From: Streptomyces sp. TSRI0281
Lineage (GTDB): Bacteria; Actinomycetota; Actinomycetes; Streptomycetales; Streptomycetaceae
Reading direction: 5' to 3'
Assembly (NCBI RefSeq): GCF_001905125.1
Contig: NZ_LWLE01000023.1
Coordinates: forward strand, 465,398-529,397
Length of the DNA stretch: 64,000 nt
Shown here: one piece after another, positions 25,587 through 34,791 of the stretch
Layout of the letters: each line of letters begins with the position of its first letter
How positions within the stretch are numbered: position 1 is the stretch's first letter
Program-made: the position numbers and the translations under genes
Notes under the pieces: model-generated
The model's input: only the letters and a program-made list of their open reading frames with translations
What the model was told of the DNA's origin: nothing
Database searches by the model: none

Positions 25587-26201
25587 ATGGCAGAGAACGA
25601 GGCCGACCGGGACGCCCGGCCGACCGGCACCCCGAACATCCACACGGTGGACGCCCGCACCCTGCGCGGGCTGGCCCACCCCCTGCGGCTGCGACTGCTG
25701 AGCACCCTGAGGGAGTTCGGTCCGGCCACCGCGTCCGGCCTCGCGGACCGGCTCGGTGAATCCAGCGGCGCCACCAGCTACCACCTGCGCCAACTGGCCT
25801 CGTACGACTTCGTGGAGGACGCCCCGGAGCTCGGCAAGGGGCGCGAGCGGTGGTGGCGGGCCGTTCACCTGGGCACATCGTTCGACAGGAGCGCGGACTT
25901 CCTCCGCGACCCGAACCCGGAGGTGCGCGAGGCCATCGGGGTCGTCCTGCGCGAGGTCACCACCTCGCACACCCAGGAACTCGACACCTGGCTCGGCACC
26001 CTGCACGAATGGTCCGAGGAGTGGCAGCACAGCTGGGACGTCAGCGACTTCAAGGTGCGCCTCACGCCCGAACTCTCCCTGGAACTGGCCGAGAAGATCC
26101 ACGAACTCATCGAGAGCTACCGCGGCCGGGTCCCCGAAGGCACCGAGGGATCGGCCACCGTCCGCAGCCATGTGCACGTCTTCCCGCGCCACTCCGACTG
26201 A
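25587..26201 (+). CDS. ArsR-like winged-helix regulator
   Basis: The 204-residue protein has a helix-turn-helix of ArsR type, RGLAHPLRLRLLSTLREFGPATASGLADRLGESSGATSYHLRQLASYDFVED (about residues 27-78), and a C-terminal helical domain with LGTLHEWSEEWQHSW. No metal-binding cysteines are seen. It is followed by a 63-aa gene and an MFS exporter on the same strand, so it probably controls them. The inducer is unknown. Confidence 0.9.
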   Translation: MAENEADRDARPTGTPNIHTVDARTLRGLAHPLRLRLLSTLREFGPATASGLADRLGESSGATSYHLRQLASYDFVEDAPELGKGRERWWRAVHLGTSFDRSADFLRDPNPEVREAIGVVLREVTTSHTQELDTWLGTLHEWSEEWQHSWDVSDFKVRLTPELSLELAEKIHELIESYRGRVPEGTEGSATVRSHVHVFPRHSD

Positions 26202-26383
26202 GCCGACCGGGCCGACGCACCGCCCGAGCCGAACGTGCCGCCGCGCCACCGCACCGGCGTACCGGCGAACCGCCTGAGCCGACCCCGCACCGCACCGGCG
26301 TACCGCCTGAGCCGACACCGCCGCCGCACCGCTGTGCCGCCCCGGCCGAACCTGCCGCCCCCTCGACTGAAGGGATCACCCCC

Positions 26384-26575
26384 ATGCACTCCGACATCCA
26401 CTCCCTCCTGCACACCTACCACTCCGCCGAACTGCACCGCGAGGCCGCGGCGATCCGGCCGGTCCGTCAGGGACTGAAGTCCCAAGTGGGCTGGAGGATG
26501 GTCGAGTTCGGCCTCCGTCTGGTCCAGGAGCGCCCCGCCCCCGTGGTGGTGCGCCGTATGCCGCGTACCGCGTAA
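26384..26575 (+). CDS. Small protein, 63 aa, between regulator and exporter
   Basis: The frame MHSDIHSLLHTYHSAELHRE ... ends RRMPRTA, preceded by AAGGGA at a good distance. It is His- and Arg-rich with an amphipathic helix (VGWRMVEFGLRLVQERPA). No known family. It lies between the regulator and the MFS gene; the 182 bp before it hold repeats built on CCGCACCGGCGTACCG. Coding bias and the ribosome-binding site support it. Confidence 0.65.
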   Translation: MHSDIHSLLHTYHSAELHREAAAIRPVRQGLKSQVGWRMVEFGLRLVQERPAPVVVRRMPRTA

Positions 26576-26595
26576 CCATGACCGGGGGGAAGAAC

Positions 26596-28026
26596 ATGGG
26601 TCACCGCACACCGCTCGTCGCCGTTCTCGCGGCCAACTCCATATCCACGGCGGGCACTTCGCTCACCCTGATCGGCGTCCCGTGGTTCGTCCTGGAAACC
26701 ACGGGCAGTGCGGGGCGGGCGGGCGTCGTCGCCTTCTGCGCCACGCTGCCGATCGTCATCTCCGCGCTGATCGGCGGACCGGTCATCGACCGGATCGGCC
26801 GGCGCCGGGTCGCCGTCGCGTCCGACACCGTCTGCGGCCTCGCCATCGCCACGATCCCGCTGCTGCACTACGCGGGGGCGCTGGAATTCTGGACGCTCTG
26901 TGCGCTGATGGCGCTCAACGGCCTGGTCCACACACCCGGCAACACCGCGCGCTACGTCCTCGTACCCGACCTCGCCGAGCACGCGGGCACCACGCTCGCC
27001 CGCGCCGCCAGCCTCTTCGACGCCGTCTCGCGCGGCGCCCGCATGGTCGGGGCGGCACTCGCCGGGCTGCTGATCGCGCTGGTCGGGGCGGAGACCGTAC
27101 TCCTGCTGGACGCGGCCACGTTCGGGCTGTCCGCGCTGCTGGTGGCCGCAGGGGTACGAGGGGTCCGGGCCGCCGAGCCCCGCAAGGCCGCGGCGCCGGT
27201 CTCGCTGCGTACGTACCGCGCCGAACTGCGCGAGGGATACGCCTACCTGCTCGGCAACCGGCTGCTGCTGGCCGTCGTGATCATGGTGATGTTCATGAAC
27301 GGCACCGACCAGGGCTGGAACGCCGTCCTGCTGCCGGTGCACGCCGAGGGCGAGCTGGGCGGGGCCACCGACCTCGGGCTGCTCACGGCCCTGTTCGGCG
27401 CGGGCGGACTGACGGGGGCCCTGCTGTACGGGGCGGTGGGGCACCGGTTCTCCCGGCGGACCGTGTTCACCGTGTGCGTGATCCTGTGCGGGGCGCCGCG
27501 GTTCCTGGTGGCCGCGCTGACCGGCAGCACGCTGCCGCTCGCCGTGACGATGCTGCTGGGCGGGGTCGCGGGCGGCATGCTGAACCCCATCCTGACCACG
27601 GTGACGTACGAACGCGTCCCCGAGCGGCTGCGCAGCCGCGTCTCCGGGGCGCTCACCGCGGGCTGCGAGCTCGCCATGCCGGTGGGCGGCCTCGCGGCGG
27701 GCCTGCTGGTGGAGAGCATGGGGGCGACGGGGGCGCTGCTGGCGATGGGCGGGGTGTACTTCCTGGCGACCCTGAGCCCGCTGGTGTTCCCGGCGTGGCG
27801 GACGATGGAAGGACCGTCGGACTCCCCCGAGCGCGATTGCGAGCCTGCGCCCGAGCGCGATTCCGTACCGGAGTCCGGGCGCGATCCCGTACCGGAGTCC
27901 GAGCGCGTCCCCGTGTCCGAGCCCGTACCCACCCCGGCAGGGAAAAACAGCAAGGACGGCGCGGTCAGCAGTTCGGGACCTTTTCGCCCCGCTCCAGCGA
28001 GCGCAGCGAGTCCACGGCGCCCTTGA
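26596..28026 (+). CDS. MFS exporter (MFS_3 / EntS-like)
   Basis: The 476-residue protein has 12 hydrophobic segments and MFS motif A-like GGPVIDRIGRRRVAVASD (about residues 56-73), with NGLVHTPGNTARYVLVPDLA and LRTYRAELREGYAYLLGNRLL typical of the enterobactin-exporter-like group. The last 90 residues are a degenerate acidic-Pro repeat (PERDSVPES, GRDPVPES). The start ATG at 26596 has GGGGGAAG upstream; an ATG at 26578 is weaker. Its 3' end overlaps the convergent Lon-like gene by 62 bases, so the tail may be of little function. Confidence 0.87.
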   Translation: MGHRTPLVAVLAANSISTAGTSLTLIGVPWFVLETTGSAGRAGVVAFCATLPIVISALIGGPVIDRIGRRRVAVASDTVCGLAIATIPLLHYAGALEFWTLCALMALNGLVHTPGNTARYVLVPDLAEHAGTTLARAASLFDAVSRGARMVGAALAGLLIALVGAETVLLLDAATFGLSALLVAAGVRGVRAAEPRKAAAPVSLRTYRAELREGYAYLLGNRLLLAVVIMVMFMNGTDQGWNAVLLPVHAEGELGGATDLGLLTALFGAGGLTGALLYGAVGHRFSRRTVFTVCVILCGAPRFLVAALTGSTLPLAVTMLLGGVAGGMLNPILTTVTYERVPERLRSRVSGALTAGCELAMPVGGLAAGLLVESMGATGALLAMGGVYFLATLSPLVFPAWRTMEGPSDSPERDCEPAPERDSVPESGRDPVPESERVPVSEPVPTPAGKNSKDGAVSSSGPFRPAPASAASPRRP

Positions 28027-28753
28027 GCGTCGTGACGGGGATCAGCCGGAGACCGTCGGGCCGCTCCGCCTTCGCCTGCTTGCACTCGGCCTTCGGCACC
28101 AGGAAGACCGTCGCCCCGTCGCGGCGGGCGGCCTGCGTCTTCAGCGACACCCCGCCGACCGCGCCGACCTTGCCGTCCGCGTCGATCGTGCCCGTACCCG
28201 CGATGGTGCGGCCGCCGGTCAGATCTCCGCCCGAGCCGTCGCCGTCCAGCTTGTCGATGATGCCGAGGGTCAGGAAGAGCCCGGCGCTGGGACCGCCGAC
28301 ATCGCCGAGGTCCAGGCCGATCCTCATCGACCCGAGGTCCCGGCCGAGGTAGTTCAGGGCCGCGTCGACGGCGACGTTCTGCGACTCCTTCATGTCGTTC
28401 AGATTGTGCTGCTCGATCTCCTTCTCGGAACCGCCGCTCGGATAGACGGAGTCCCGGGGCATCACGGCCCGGTCCGTCCTGAACCAGCCGTCGAGCACAT
28501 CACCGATACCGACATCGGCGTTCGGCGAGGTCGCGAAGATGGTCGTCATCCGCAACTGCCCCTCCGTGGTGCGGGTGGGGGCGCCGGTGATGGTGATCAC
28601 GGGCCGGCCGTCGTTCTTCCCGAGGACGTTCGCGGTCGTGCCGGGCTGCGCCAGGGTGAACGGCAGCGGTGCGAAGGCGGCCGTACCGAACAGAGCGAGG
28701 ACCGGCAGCGCGCAGAGGGCGAGAACAAGGGGGCGCGAGAGACGAGTGAGCAC
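27965..28753 (-). CDS. Membrane-anchored Lon-like (S16) serine protease domain protein
   Basis: The 262-residue protein has an N-terminal membrane anchor or signal (LVLALCALPVLALFGTAAFA) and a Lon-type proteolytic fold with the Ser-Lys dyad: Ser in DVGGPSAGLFL (about residue 156) and Lys in VGAVGGVSLKTQAA (about residue 205). Relatives of the YlbL group carry a PDZ domain before the S16 domain; here only about 100 residues precede it and no PDZ is obvious. The active site would face outside. It overlaps the convergent MFS gene. Confidence 0.82.
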   Translation of the reverse strand: MLTRLSRPLVLALCALPVLALFGTAAFAPLPFTLAQPGTTANVLGKNDGRPVITITGAPTRTTEGQLRMTTIFATSPNADVGIGDVLDGWFRTDRAVMPRDSVYPSGGSEKEIEQHNLNDMKESQNVAVDAALNYLGRDLGSMRIGLDLGDVGGPSAGLFLTLGIIDKLDGDGSGGDLTGGRTIAGTGTIDADGKVGAVGGVSLKTQAARRDGATVFLVPKAECKQAKAERPDGLRLIPVTTLKGAVDSLRSLERGEKVPNC

Positions 28754-28790
28754 CCGCCCAATCTATCTGCCCGGCCCCCGGCCGCTGTCT

Positions 28791-28940
28791 GCCCGCCACC
28801 GTCGCGGGGGCTGCCCCTGCCTGCCCGCCACCGTCGCGGGTGCTGCCCCTGCCTGCCCGCCACCGTCGCGGGTGCTGCCCCTGCCTGCCCGCCACCGTCG
28901 CGGGGGCTGCCCCTGCCTGCCCGCCACCGTCGCGGGGGCT
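28791..28940. repeat. 32-bp tandem repeat, about 4.5 copies
   Basis: GTCGCGG recurs at 28801, 28833, 28865, 28897 and 28929, exactly 32 bases apart. Each unit includes CCCGC-CACCGTC-GCGGG, able to form a small hairpin. The array fills the gap between the IclR stop and the Lon-like start on the same strand. Confidence 0.9.
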
Positions 28941-29583
28941 ACCGCAGCGCGTCCGCCACTTCGCGGGCCGCGTCGAGGACCCGCGGGCCCACCCGTTCCG
29001 GTACGGCGTCGGCGAGCATCACCACTCCGACGCTGCCCTCCACCCCCGACACCCCGACCAGAGGGGCGGCCGCGCCGCTGGCGCCGGCCTCCAGCTCGCC
29101 GTGGGTGAGGGTGTAGCCAGGGTGGTCGGCCAGCGTCTTCTGCCGGGCGGTGAGTATGGCCCGGCCCGCGGCCCCCTTGTCCAGCGGGTGCCGGAAGCCG
29201 GCCCGGTAGGCCACGTGGTAATCGGTCCAGGTCGGTTCGACGACGGCGACCGCGAGTGCGTCGCTGCCGTCGACGAGCGTGAGGTGGGCGGTGGCCCCTA
29301 TGTCCTCGGCCAGGGAGCGCAGCGCGGGCAGCGCAGCTTCCCGGACGAGCGGATGCACCTGACGGCCGAGGCGCAGCACCCCCAGGCCGACCCGGGCACG
29401 GCCGCCCAGGTCACGTCGTACCAGGGCGTGCTGCTCCAGGGTGGCGAGCAGGCGGTAGACCACGGTGCGGTTGACACCGAGTTTGTTGGACAACTCGGTG
29501 ACGGTCAGACCGTGATCGGTGTCGGCGAGCAGTTTGAGGACACGCAGTCCTCGGTCGAGCGTCTGGGAAGTCTCCGCGGTCAC
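28939..29583 (-). CDS. IclR-family regulator
   Basis: The 214-residue protein has an N-terminal winged helix (LDRGLRVLKLLADTDHGLTVTELSNKLGVNRTVVYRLLATLEQHALV, residues about 9-55) and an IclR effector domain (LVREAALPALRSLAEDIGATAHLTLVDG, then YRAGFRHPLDKGAAGRAILTAR). It starts at a GTG with GGAGAG upstream. Its target is not clear: neighbours are the Lon-like protease and the surface-protein genes, and the 336-bp region upstream may hold its operator. Confidence 0.9.
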   Translation of the reverse strand: MTAETSQTLDRGLRVLKLLADTDHGLTVTELSNKLGVNRTVVYRLLATLEQHALVRRDLGGRARVGLGVLRLGRQVHPLVREAALPALRSLAEDIGATAHLTLVDGSDALAVAVVEPTWTDYHVAYRAGFRHPLDKGAAGRAILTARQKTLADHPGYTLTHGELEAGASGAAAPLVGVSGVEGSVGVVMLADAVPERVGPRVLDAAREVADALR

Positions 29584-29919
29584 GACGCCCTCTCCTCTTC
29601 GGGTGAGCGACGGCGGCCGTCTCCCGGCGGTTGCGACGCCGGTCCCAGCGGCGACGCACGGAGAAGCCGCCGGTCTGGCAAGGCACCGGCTGCGCTCCGC
29701 GGCGACATTGCCACGGGGCGTTCATATTGCGGGGGACAGTAGCGAGCCAGTCCGCTCAGCGGAAGACCTCGTCCAGAATCCGGTCGCCCGCCGGAACGCG
29801 ACGGAGCCGGTGGAGCATAACCGCCGGTCAGCGGGGCATCGTCCGGAAACCGAACATCTACGCGCGTCCAGGTCGGGCGACGCCCTCGCGACACTCCGTG
29901 CATCACTCGTGAACCGGCG
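29584..29919. other. Intergenic region upstream of the IclR gene
   Basis: No gene is supported here. A locally AT-rich patch near 29721-29735 (GTTCATATTGCGGG) resembles a half-site or -10 region of an IclR-type promoter. No terminator for the surface-protein gene ending at 29920 is obvious. Confidence 0.35.
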
Positions 29920-31941
29920 TTAACTCACCGTGAACACATGTTGGCTGATTTTCCCGTTCACCAGGACCTCGCAGACCCTGATCGACTTCGTCGCCGGGTC
30001 CCGGACGGTGAAGTTGAGGGCGAAGGTGCCGTCGAGCCCGACGATCCGGGTGACGTAGCCGTCCGCGGTCTGCTTCCCGTCCGCGGTGCGCCCGGTCGCC
30101 ACGACCGTCGCCACGGGTGCGAAGCCGCGTCCGGTCACCTGGACGACGGTGCCCGCCGGCCCTTCGGGCGGGGAGAGTTGGAAGGAGGGTCCGGCCGGGA
30201 CCGTGCCGTCCCGGACGGTGAAGGCCGCCGTCTCCGTCCTCGGGTTGACGAGGACTTCCCGCACCCGGATCGCGACGGTGTCGGTGGCGTTGACCGTGAA
30301 CGTCTGCGAGAACGCCCCGTCCAGCCCGACCACCTTGGTCCGCGCCGGGTCGGAGGTCTGCGATCCGTTTGCCCGCAGCCCCACGATCGAGACGGTGGCC
30401 ACCTTGGCGAAGCCCTGCCCGAGGACGGTGACCGCGGTGCCCTTGGGGCCCGCCGACGGAGTGAGGACGACGAAGGACGGGGCGACGGTCAGCGGGACGA
30501 CGGCCTGCGCCGCACCTGCCGTGACCTGGAGCGCGTACACGGCCTTCGGCGTCGAGCCCGCCACGGTGACCGTGCCGGCCAGCGTGCCTTCGGCGGTGAT
30601 ACGGAGGGTGGAGCCGCTGATCCGGGCCGGGTCGCACCCGGTGCCGTCGGCCGCGCACAGTGCGGCGGCCGGGGTGGCGCCGGTGGGCCAGTCGCCCCCG
30701 CCGAGCGCGAGGGTCCCGCCGGGTTTCACCTTCCCGGCTCCGGCGGTGAGCGTGGCGGCGGTGTCGGTCACGGTGAACGGGCGGGTCAGGACCGTGGCGG
30801 GGTCGTTGCCCTCGTCGACCTGGATGGCGGCGACGGCGTCGGAGAGCACGGTGAAGTCGGCGGAGAAGGTGCCGTCGGGCCCGCTCTTCACGTACACGGC
30901 GGTGTCGTCGAGCGTGGCGCCGGTCGCGTCGAGGCCGACGGTGTTGATCCACCGGTCCTGGAGGTAGTTGACGCCGCTCACCCGGACGACCGTGCCGACC
31001 GGGCCGCCGGTGCGCGACAGCGTGACCGCGCGCGGGCCGCTCGGGACGAACGCCCGGACGGTGAGGGACGCGGTCGCCTCCTTCGTGCCGTCGTTGACCT
31101 TCACCAGGTACGCCCCGTCCGGCACGGTGGCCGCGTCGGCGAGGACGGCGCTGCCGGTCAGCTGCCCGGAGCCGTTGACGGTGAGCGAGTGCGAGGCGAA
31201 CGCCCCGGCGTCACAGCCTCCTCCGCCGGGCGCGCACAGGGACGGTACGGGGGTGCCGCCGACGGTCCACCGGCTGCCGGAGAGAGCGACGGGGGAACTG
31301 GGCCGGGCCGGGCCGGCGGGCGCGATCAGGGTGGCGGGCTGTCCGGCGCCGCCCTCGACGGTGACGGTCCCGATGGAGCCGCTGCCGCTGACGACGTCGC
31401 AGGGGGTGCGATAGGTACCGCCCAGGACCTTCGTACGGGTCAGATTGCCCAGCGGGGTGAAGGAGACCGGCCCGCTCGCGGTGGCCGGGACGAGGAAGTC
31501 CCCTTCGTACGGCGGGATTTCGATGGGCTGCCCGGACGGGATGTTCAGTTTCACCTCGGGCCCGGTGACGGTGACCGTGCCGGTGGCGCCGCCCGACATC
31601 GCGAGGTCGATGCTGGGCGTGGTGGGCACGTCGTTCAGGCTCAGCCCGCTGGTGGCGGGCGACGGCCCGAGGGTGACCTCGGCGTGCACCTTGCCGCCCG
31701 GTTCGACGACATCGGGGGTGAGTTCGACGTTCATCTGCTGCGGCCCGGTGGCCTCGCCCTGTCCTGCGGGCAGGGTGCAGTGGACGGTCGGGGTGACCGT
31801 GCCGGCGTGGGCCGCCGGGGCCAGGGCGACGGCCCCGCCGGTCCAGACGAGGACGGCGCCCGCGGCGAGGGCGACGGCGCGGCGCAAGGACCGTCTTCGG
31901 TACGGATACGGATGCGGATGCGTGGACGGATACGGGGACAT
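29920..31941 (-). CDS. Secreted repeat protein with TIG/IPT-like domains
   Basis: The 673-residue exported protein starts at the ATG with AAGGAGAG upstream, then a signal peptide (RRAVALAAGAVLVWTGGAVALAPAAHA). Residues about 35-370 are a region shared with the next gene: TVTPTVHCTLPAGQGEATG, ...EIPPYEGDFLVPATASG..., ...WINTVGLDATGATLDDTAVY. The C-terminal part has at least two TIG/IPT-like Ig folds (LTPSAGPKGTAVTVLGQGFA and LSPPEGPAGTVVQVTGRGFA). No LPXTG or anchor is seen. It is probably a secreted or wall-associated adhesion or matrix protein. Confidence 0.8.
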   Translation of the reverse strand: MSPYPSTHPHPYPYRRRSLRRAVALAAGAVLVWTGGAVALAPAAHAGTVTPTVHCTLPAGQGEATGPQQMNVELTPDVVEPGGKVHAEVTLGPSPATSGLSLNDVPTTPSIDLAMSGGATGTVTVTGPEVKLNIPSGQPIEIPPYEGDFLVPATASGPVSFTPLGNLTRTKVLGGTYRTPCDVVSGSGSIGTVTVEGGAGQPATLIAPAGPARPSSPVALSGSRWTVGGTPVPSLCAPGGGGCDAGAFASHSLTVNGSGQLTGSAVLADAATVPDGAYLVKVNDGTKEATASLTVRAFVPSGPRAVTLSRTGGPVGTVVRVSGVNYLQDRWINTVGLDATGATLDDTAVYVKSGPDGTFSADFTVLSDAVAAIQVDEGNDPATVLTRPFTVTDTAATLTAGAGKVKPGGTLALGGGDWPTGATPAAALCAADGTGCDPARISGSTLRITAEGTLAGTVTVAGSTPKAVYALQVTAGAAQAVVPLTVAPSFVVLTPSAGPKGTAVTVLGQGFAKVATVSIVGLRANGSQTSDPARTKVVGLDGAFSQTFTVNATDTVAIRVREVLVNPRTETAAFTVRDGTVPAGPSFQLSPPEGPAGTVVQVTGRGFAPVATVVATGRTADGKQTADGYVTRIVGLDGTFALNFTVRDPATKSIRVCEVLVNGKISQHVFTVS

Positions 31942-32179
31942 GGGTCTCTCCTTCGGGCGGGCGGGCGGACGACGGGGAAGAGGTGCCGGCGAGGGGCGCG
32001 GACCGGAACCTGGCGCGGACCGGGAAGAGCCCGCCCTGTCCATGGCGATACGGATCGGGCGGGCTCTTCGCGAACACCGGTACTCGTACCGGGACTTGGA
32101 GCCATGCGCGGAGCGTGCCCCGGAGCGGGACCTGGGGCGCGGCTCAGAGCGAGCCCCGGAACGTGGCCCGGAGCAGGGC

Positions 32180-33919
32180 TCAGAGCAGGGTGAGGGTGAG
32201 CGTGGCGCTGTAGTCCCCGGGAGGTGCGGACCCGGGGACCGTCAGGGTGAGATCGGCGTCGGCGTCGAAGCGTCCGCCGGTGAACGGCTGCGATCCGTCC
32301 GGGTCCATTCGGCACAGGCTCGCGGCGGCACTGCCGAGCGAGGTGGGCGCCCCCGCCACCGGCGTACCGAGACTTCCGTTCTGTGCACGGCACTTGGGGG
32401 TCCAGCGGACCGCGTCGGCCGGGATCGTGGCCGGTTCGGAGCCACTGACGCCGGTACCGGTGCTGGTGAAGTCGGTGAGCGTGGCCGTCAGTGACCAGCC
32501 GCTGTTGACGCCACGCGCGTCCTCCACCTCGACCCGGTGGAGACGGGCGCGCTGCACACCGCTGCCGGTGCCCAGGACCGTCGTACCGAAGTCGACGGTG
32601 TCGCCGTCCTGGACCATGCTCAACGTGCCGGCCCGGACGGAGGCGGTGAGCTTCTGCTCGGCCGTGCCGCCGTCCCCGCCGCCGCCCGTGGTGACGGTGA
32701 AGGGTGCCGTCCGTACGGTGGCGGGGTCGTTGCCCTCGTCCGCCTGGATGGCGGCGACGGCGTCGGAGGTGACGGTGAAGTCGGCGGAGAAGGTGCCGTC
32801 CGTACCGCTCTTGCTGTAGACGGCCGTGTCATCGAGGACGCCACCCGCCGCGTCGAGGCCGATGACGTTGATCCAGCGGTCGGGGTGGTAGTTCCTGCCG
32901 CTGACGGTGACGACGCTGCCCACCGGGCCGCTGCCGCGCGACAGGGAGATCTCCCGGTTGCCCGCGGCGACGGCCTTGACGGTCAGAGGGGCGGTGGCCT
33001 CCTTCGTACCGTCGTTGACCTTCACCTCGTACACCCCGTCCGGTACCGCCCCGGCCTCGGCGAGGGTCGCCGTGCCGCTCAGGGTCCCGTAGGAGTCGAT
33101 ACGGAGGGCGTGGGCCGGGAACTTCAGCGGATCGCAGCCACCGCCGCCGACCGCGCACAGCGAAGGCACCGGGGAGGCGTCCGGCGTCCACCCCGAACCA
33201 CCCAGCCGTACGGCGGTGTGGGGACGCACGGGTTCGGCGGGAGCGCTCAGGGTGGCGGGCTCGCCGCCGTCGCCCTCGACCGCGACCGTACCGACGGGAC
33301 CGGAGCCGCCGACCACGTCGCACGGGGTCTCGAAGACCGATCCGAAGAGCTTGGTCTGCGTGAGTGTGCGCAGCGGGGCGAACGAGATCTCGCCCGAGGC
33401 ATCCGCCGGGACCAGGAAGTCCCCCTCGTACGGCGGGATCTCGATCGGCTGTCCGGCCGGGATGTCCATGGTGAACTCGGCGCCCCGCACGGTGACCGTG
33501 CCGGTGGCCCCACCCGTCATCGCGAGGTCGAGGCTCGGGATGGTGGCCACGTCCTCCAGAGCGATGCCGCTGGTGGCGGGCGACGGCCCGAGTGTGACCT
33601 CGGCGTGCACGGTGCCCCCGGGGGCGACGACGGCGGGGGTCAGCTCGACCGTGATCTCCTGGGGTCCGGTGGCCTCCCCCTGCCCGGCGGGCAGCACGCA
33701 GTGCACGGTCGGCGTGACCGTACCGGCCGCGCCGACACCGGCTTCGGCTCCACCCCCCGACCCTGCCCCCGGCCCCGCTCCGGCGGCACCGGCGGTGGCT
33801 CCGACACAGCTCAGCGACAGCACGAAGCAGGCGGCGAGCAGGCCGGCCCGGCCCGGCCGGTGAGACCTGCCGGATCTTCGCCGGCGGGTCATTCGCGTCA
33901 CCCGCGTCACTCGACTCAT
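32180..33919 (-). CDS. Secreted protein with C-terminal WxL-like domain
   Basis: About 579 residues: basic N-terminus and signal helix (AGLLAACFVLSLSCVGATAGAAG), a Gly-rich linker, the region shared with the neighbouring gene (TVTPTVHCVLPAGQGEATG onward to DEGNDPATV), then a different C-terminal domain. That domain reads LTASVRAGTLSMVQDGDTVDFG..., GVNSGWSLTATLTDF (the W-x-L motif) and ends in GDYSATLTLTLL, the pattern of WxL domains, which in Firmicutes bind peptidoglycan. The start is the ATG at 33919 or a GTG a few codons upstream nearer to GGAGGG. Confidence 0.78.
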   Translation of the reverse strand: MSRVTRVTRMTRRRRSGRSHRPGRAGLLAACFVLSLSCVGATAGAAGAGPGAGSGGGAEAGVGAAGTVTPTVHCVLPAGQGEATGPQEITVELTPAVVAPGGTVHAEVTLGPSPATSGIALEDVATIPSLDLAMTGGATGTVTVRGAEFTMDIPAGQPIEIPPYEGDFLVPADASGEISFAPLRTLTQTKLFGSVFETPCDVVGGSGPVGTVAVEGDGGEPATLSAPAEPVRPHTAVRLGGSGWTPDASPVPSLCAVGGGGCDPLKFPAHALRIDSYGTLSGTATLAEAGAVPDGVYEVKVNDGTKEATAPLTVKAVAAGNREISLSRGSGPVGSVVTVSGRNYHPDRWINVIGLDAAGGVLDDTAVYSKSGTDGTFSADFTVTSDAVAAIQADEGNDPATVRTAPFTVTTGGGGDGGTAEQKLTASVRAGTLSMVQDGDTVDFGTTVLGTGSGVQRARLHRVEVEDARGVNSGWSLTATLTDFTSTGTGVSGSEPATIPADAVRWTPKCRAQNGSLGTPVAGAPTSLGSAAASLCRMDPDGSQPFTGGRFDADADLTLTVPGSAPPGDYSATLTLTLL

Positions 33920-34170
33920 CAGCACCACATCCCTCCACACCCCATTGATTGCGCACATTGAGGAGGTCGCGTGCAGAGAAGTCAAGAGAGAATTATTTGA
34001 TCCTTTGGGAAATGCCCGAAAGGCATTTCCCCGAGCGAATTACCCGCTCCCGGCGTCTATTGACTTCTCCGATGGGCGCCGTTTCACTGCACCCGACATG
34101 CCGGGCCCGGCACCCAGATCGGCAAGCGAAGCAGATCTGTGGAATTCAACCGGAAGGAGTTCTTCCCGTC

Positions 34171-34737
34171 ATGTCGAACACATCACAGGCAACAACCCCG
34201 CCGAGACGGCCGGGCCGAAGACACCTGTCCCTGCTGGCGGTCACCGCGGCCTGTTCCGTCGCGGCGACGCTCGCCCTGTCGACCACCTCGGCCGCCGTCA
34301 CCCCGCTCACCGCGACCGCGACGTACGACTGCGGCAGCTGGGGCAGCGGGTCGGCCACGCTGACAGCGGCCGACAGCACCGCGGGCAAGACCATCAAGAT
34401 CACTTCCACGGCGATCACCATGCCGCCCGGCACGAGCGCGAACCCGAACAGCATCACCACGACGCTCAAGCTGAAGAAGACCTCGGGCGGTGTCACGAGC
34501 GAGGTGCGGTTCTCCGGGAAGACCAACCCGGGCATGAGCGGTGGCAGTCCGATCAGCCTGGGCCCGCTGAAGCTCACGACCGGCACTCTGGCCGCGGGCG
34601 ACACGACGAACTCCGTGGTGCTGCCCTCTCCCCCGAGCGCCACCAACTGGTCGCTCCAGATCGTCGCCTCGTCCCCGACCTCGGCGACGGTCCCGTGCGT
34701 GGCGACGGCGAACCAGTCGGCGGCGTTCGTCTGGTAG
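34171..34737 (+). CDS. Small secreted protein related to the two neighbours
   Basis: The 188-residue protein has a long signal peptide (LSLLAVTAACSVAATLALSTTSAA) and a mature domain of about 145 residues with two cysteines (TYDCGSWGSG and TVPCVATAN). Its order of motifs (Cys, Gly-rich turn, PPGTSANPNSITTTLKL, SGKTNPGMSGG, GPLKL) resembles the first domain of the two divergent surface proteins. GGAAGGAG precedes the ATG. It is divergent from the 32180-33919 gene and ends at a strong terminator. Confidence 0.75.
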   Translation: MSNTSQATTPPRRPGRRHLSLLAVTAACSVAATLALSTTSAAVTPLTATATYDCGSWGSGSATLTAADSTAGKTIKITSTAITMPPGTSANPNSITTTLKLKKTSGGVTSEVRFSGKTNPGMSGGSPISLGPLKLTTGTLAAGDTTNSVVLPSPPSATNWSLQIVASSPTSATVPCVATANQSAAFVW

Positions 34738-34752
34738 CCCCCGGAAACGGGA

Positions 34753-34791
34753 CCGGGCCGGGGCAGGAGACGCACTCCTGCCCCGGCCCGG
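34753..34791 (+). terminator. Perfect 17-bp hairpin terminator
   Basis: Arms 34753-34769 and 34775-34791 pair over 17 bases around a 5-base loop (ACGCA), 15 bases after the stop of the small secreted protein. Confidence 0.9.

Noticed and set aside
28791..28940. CRISPR array
   Set aside because: The copies are head-to-tail with no variable spacers, and no cas genes are present; the same holds for the arrays at 12356, 14998 and 34786.
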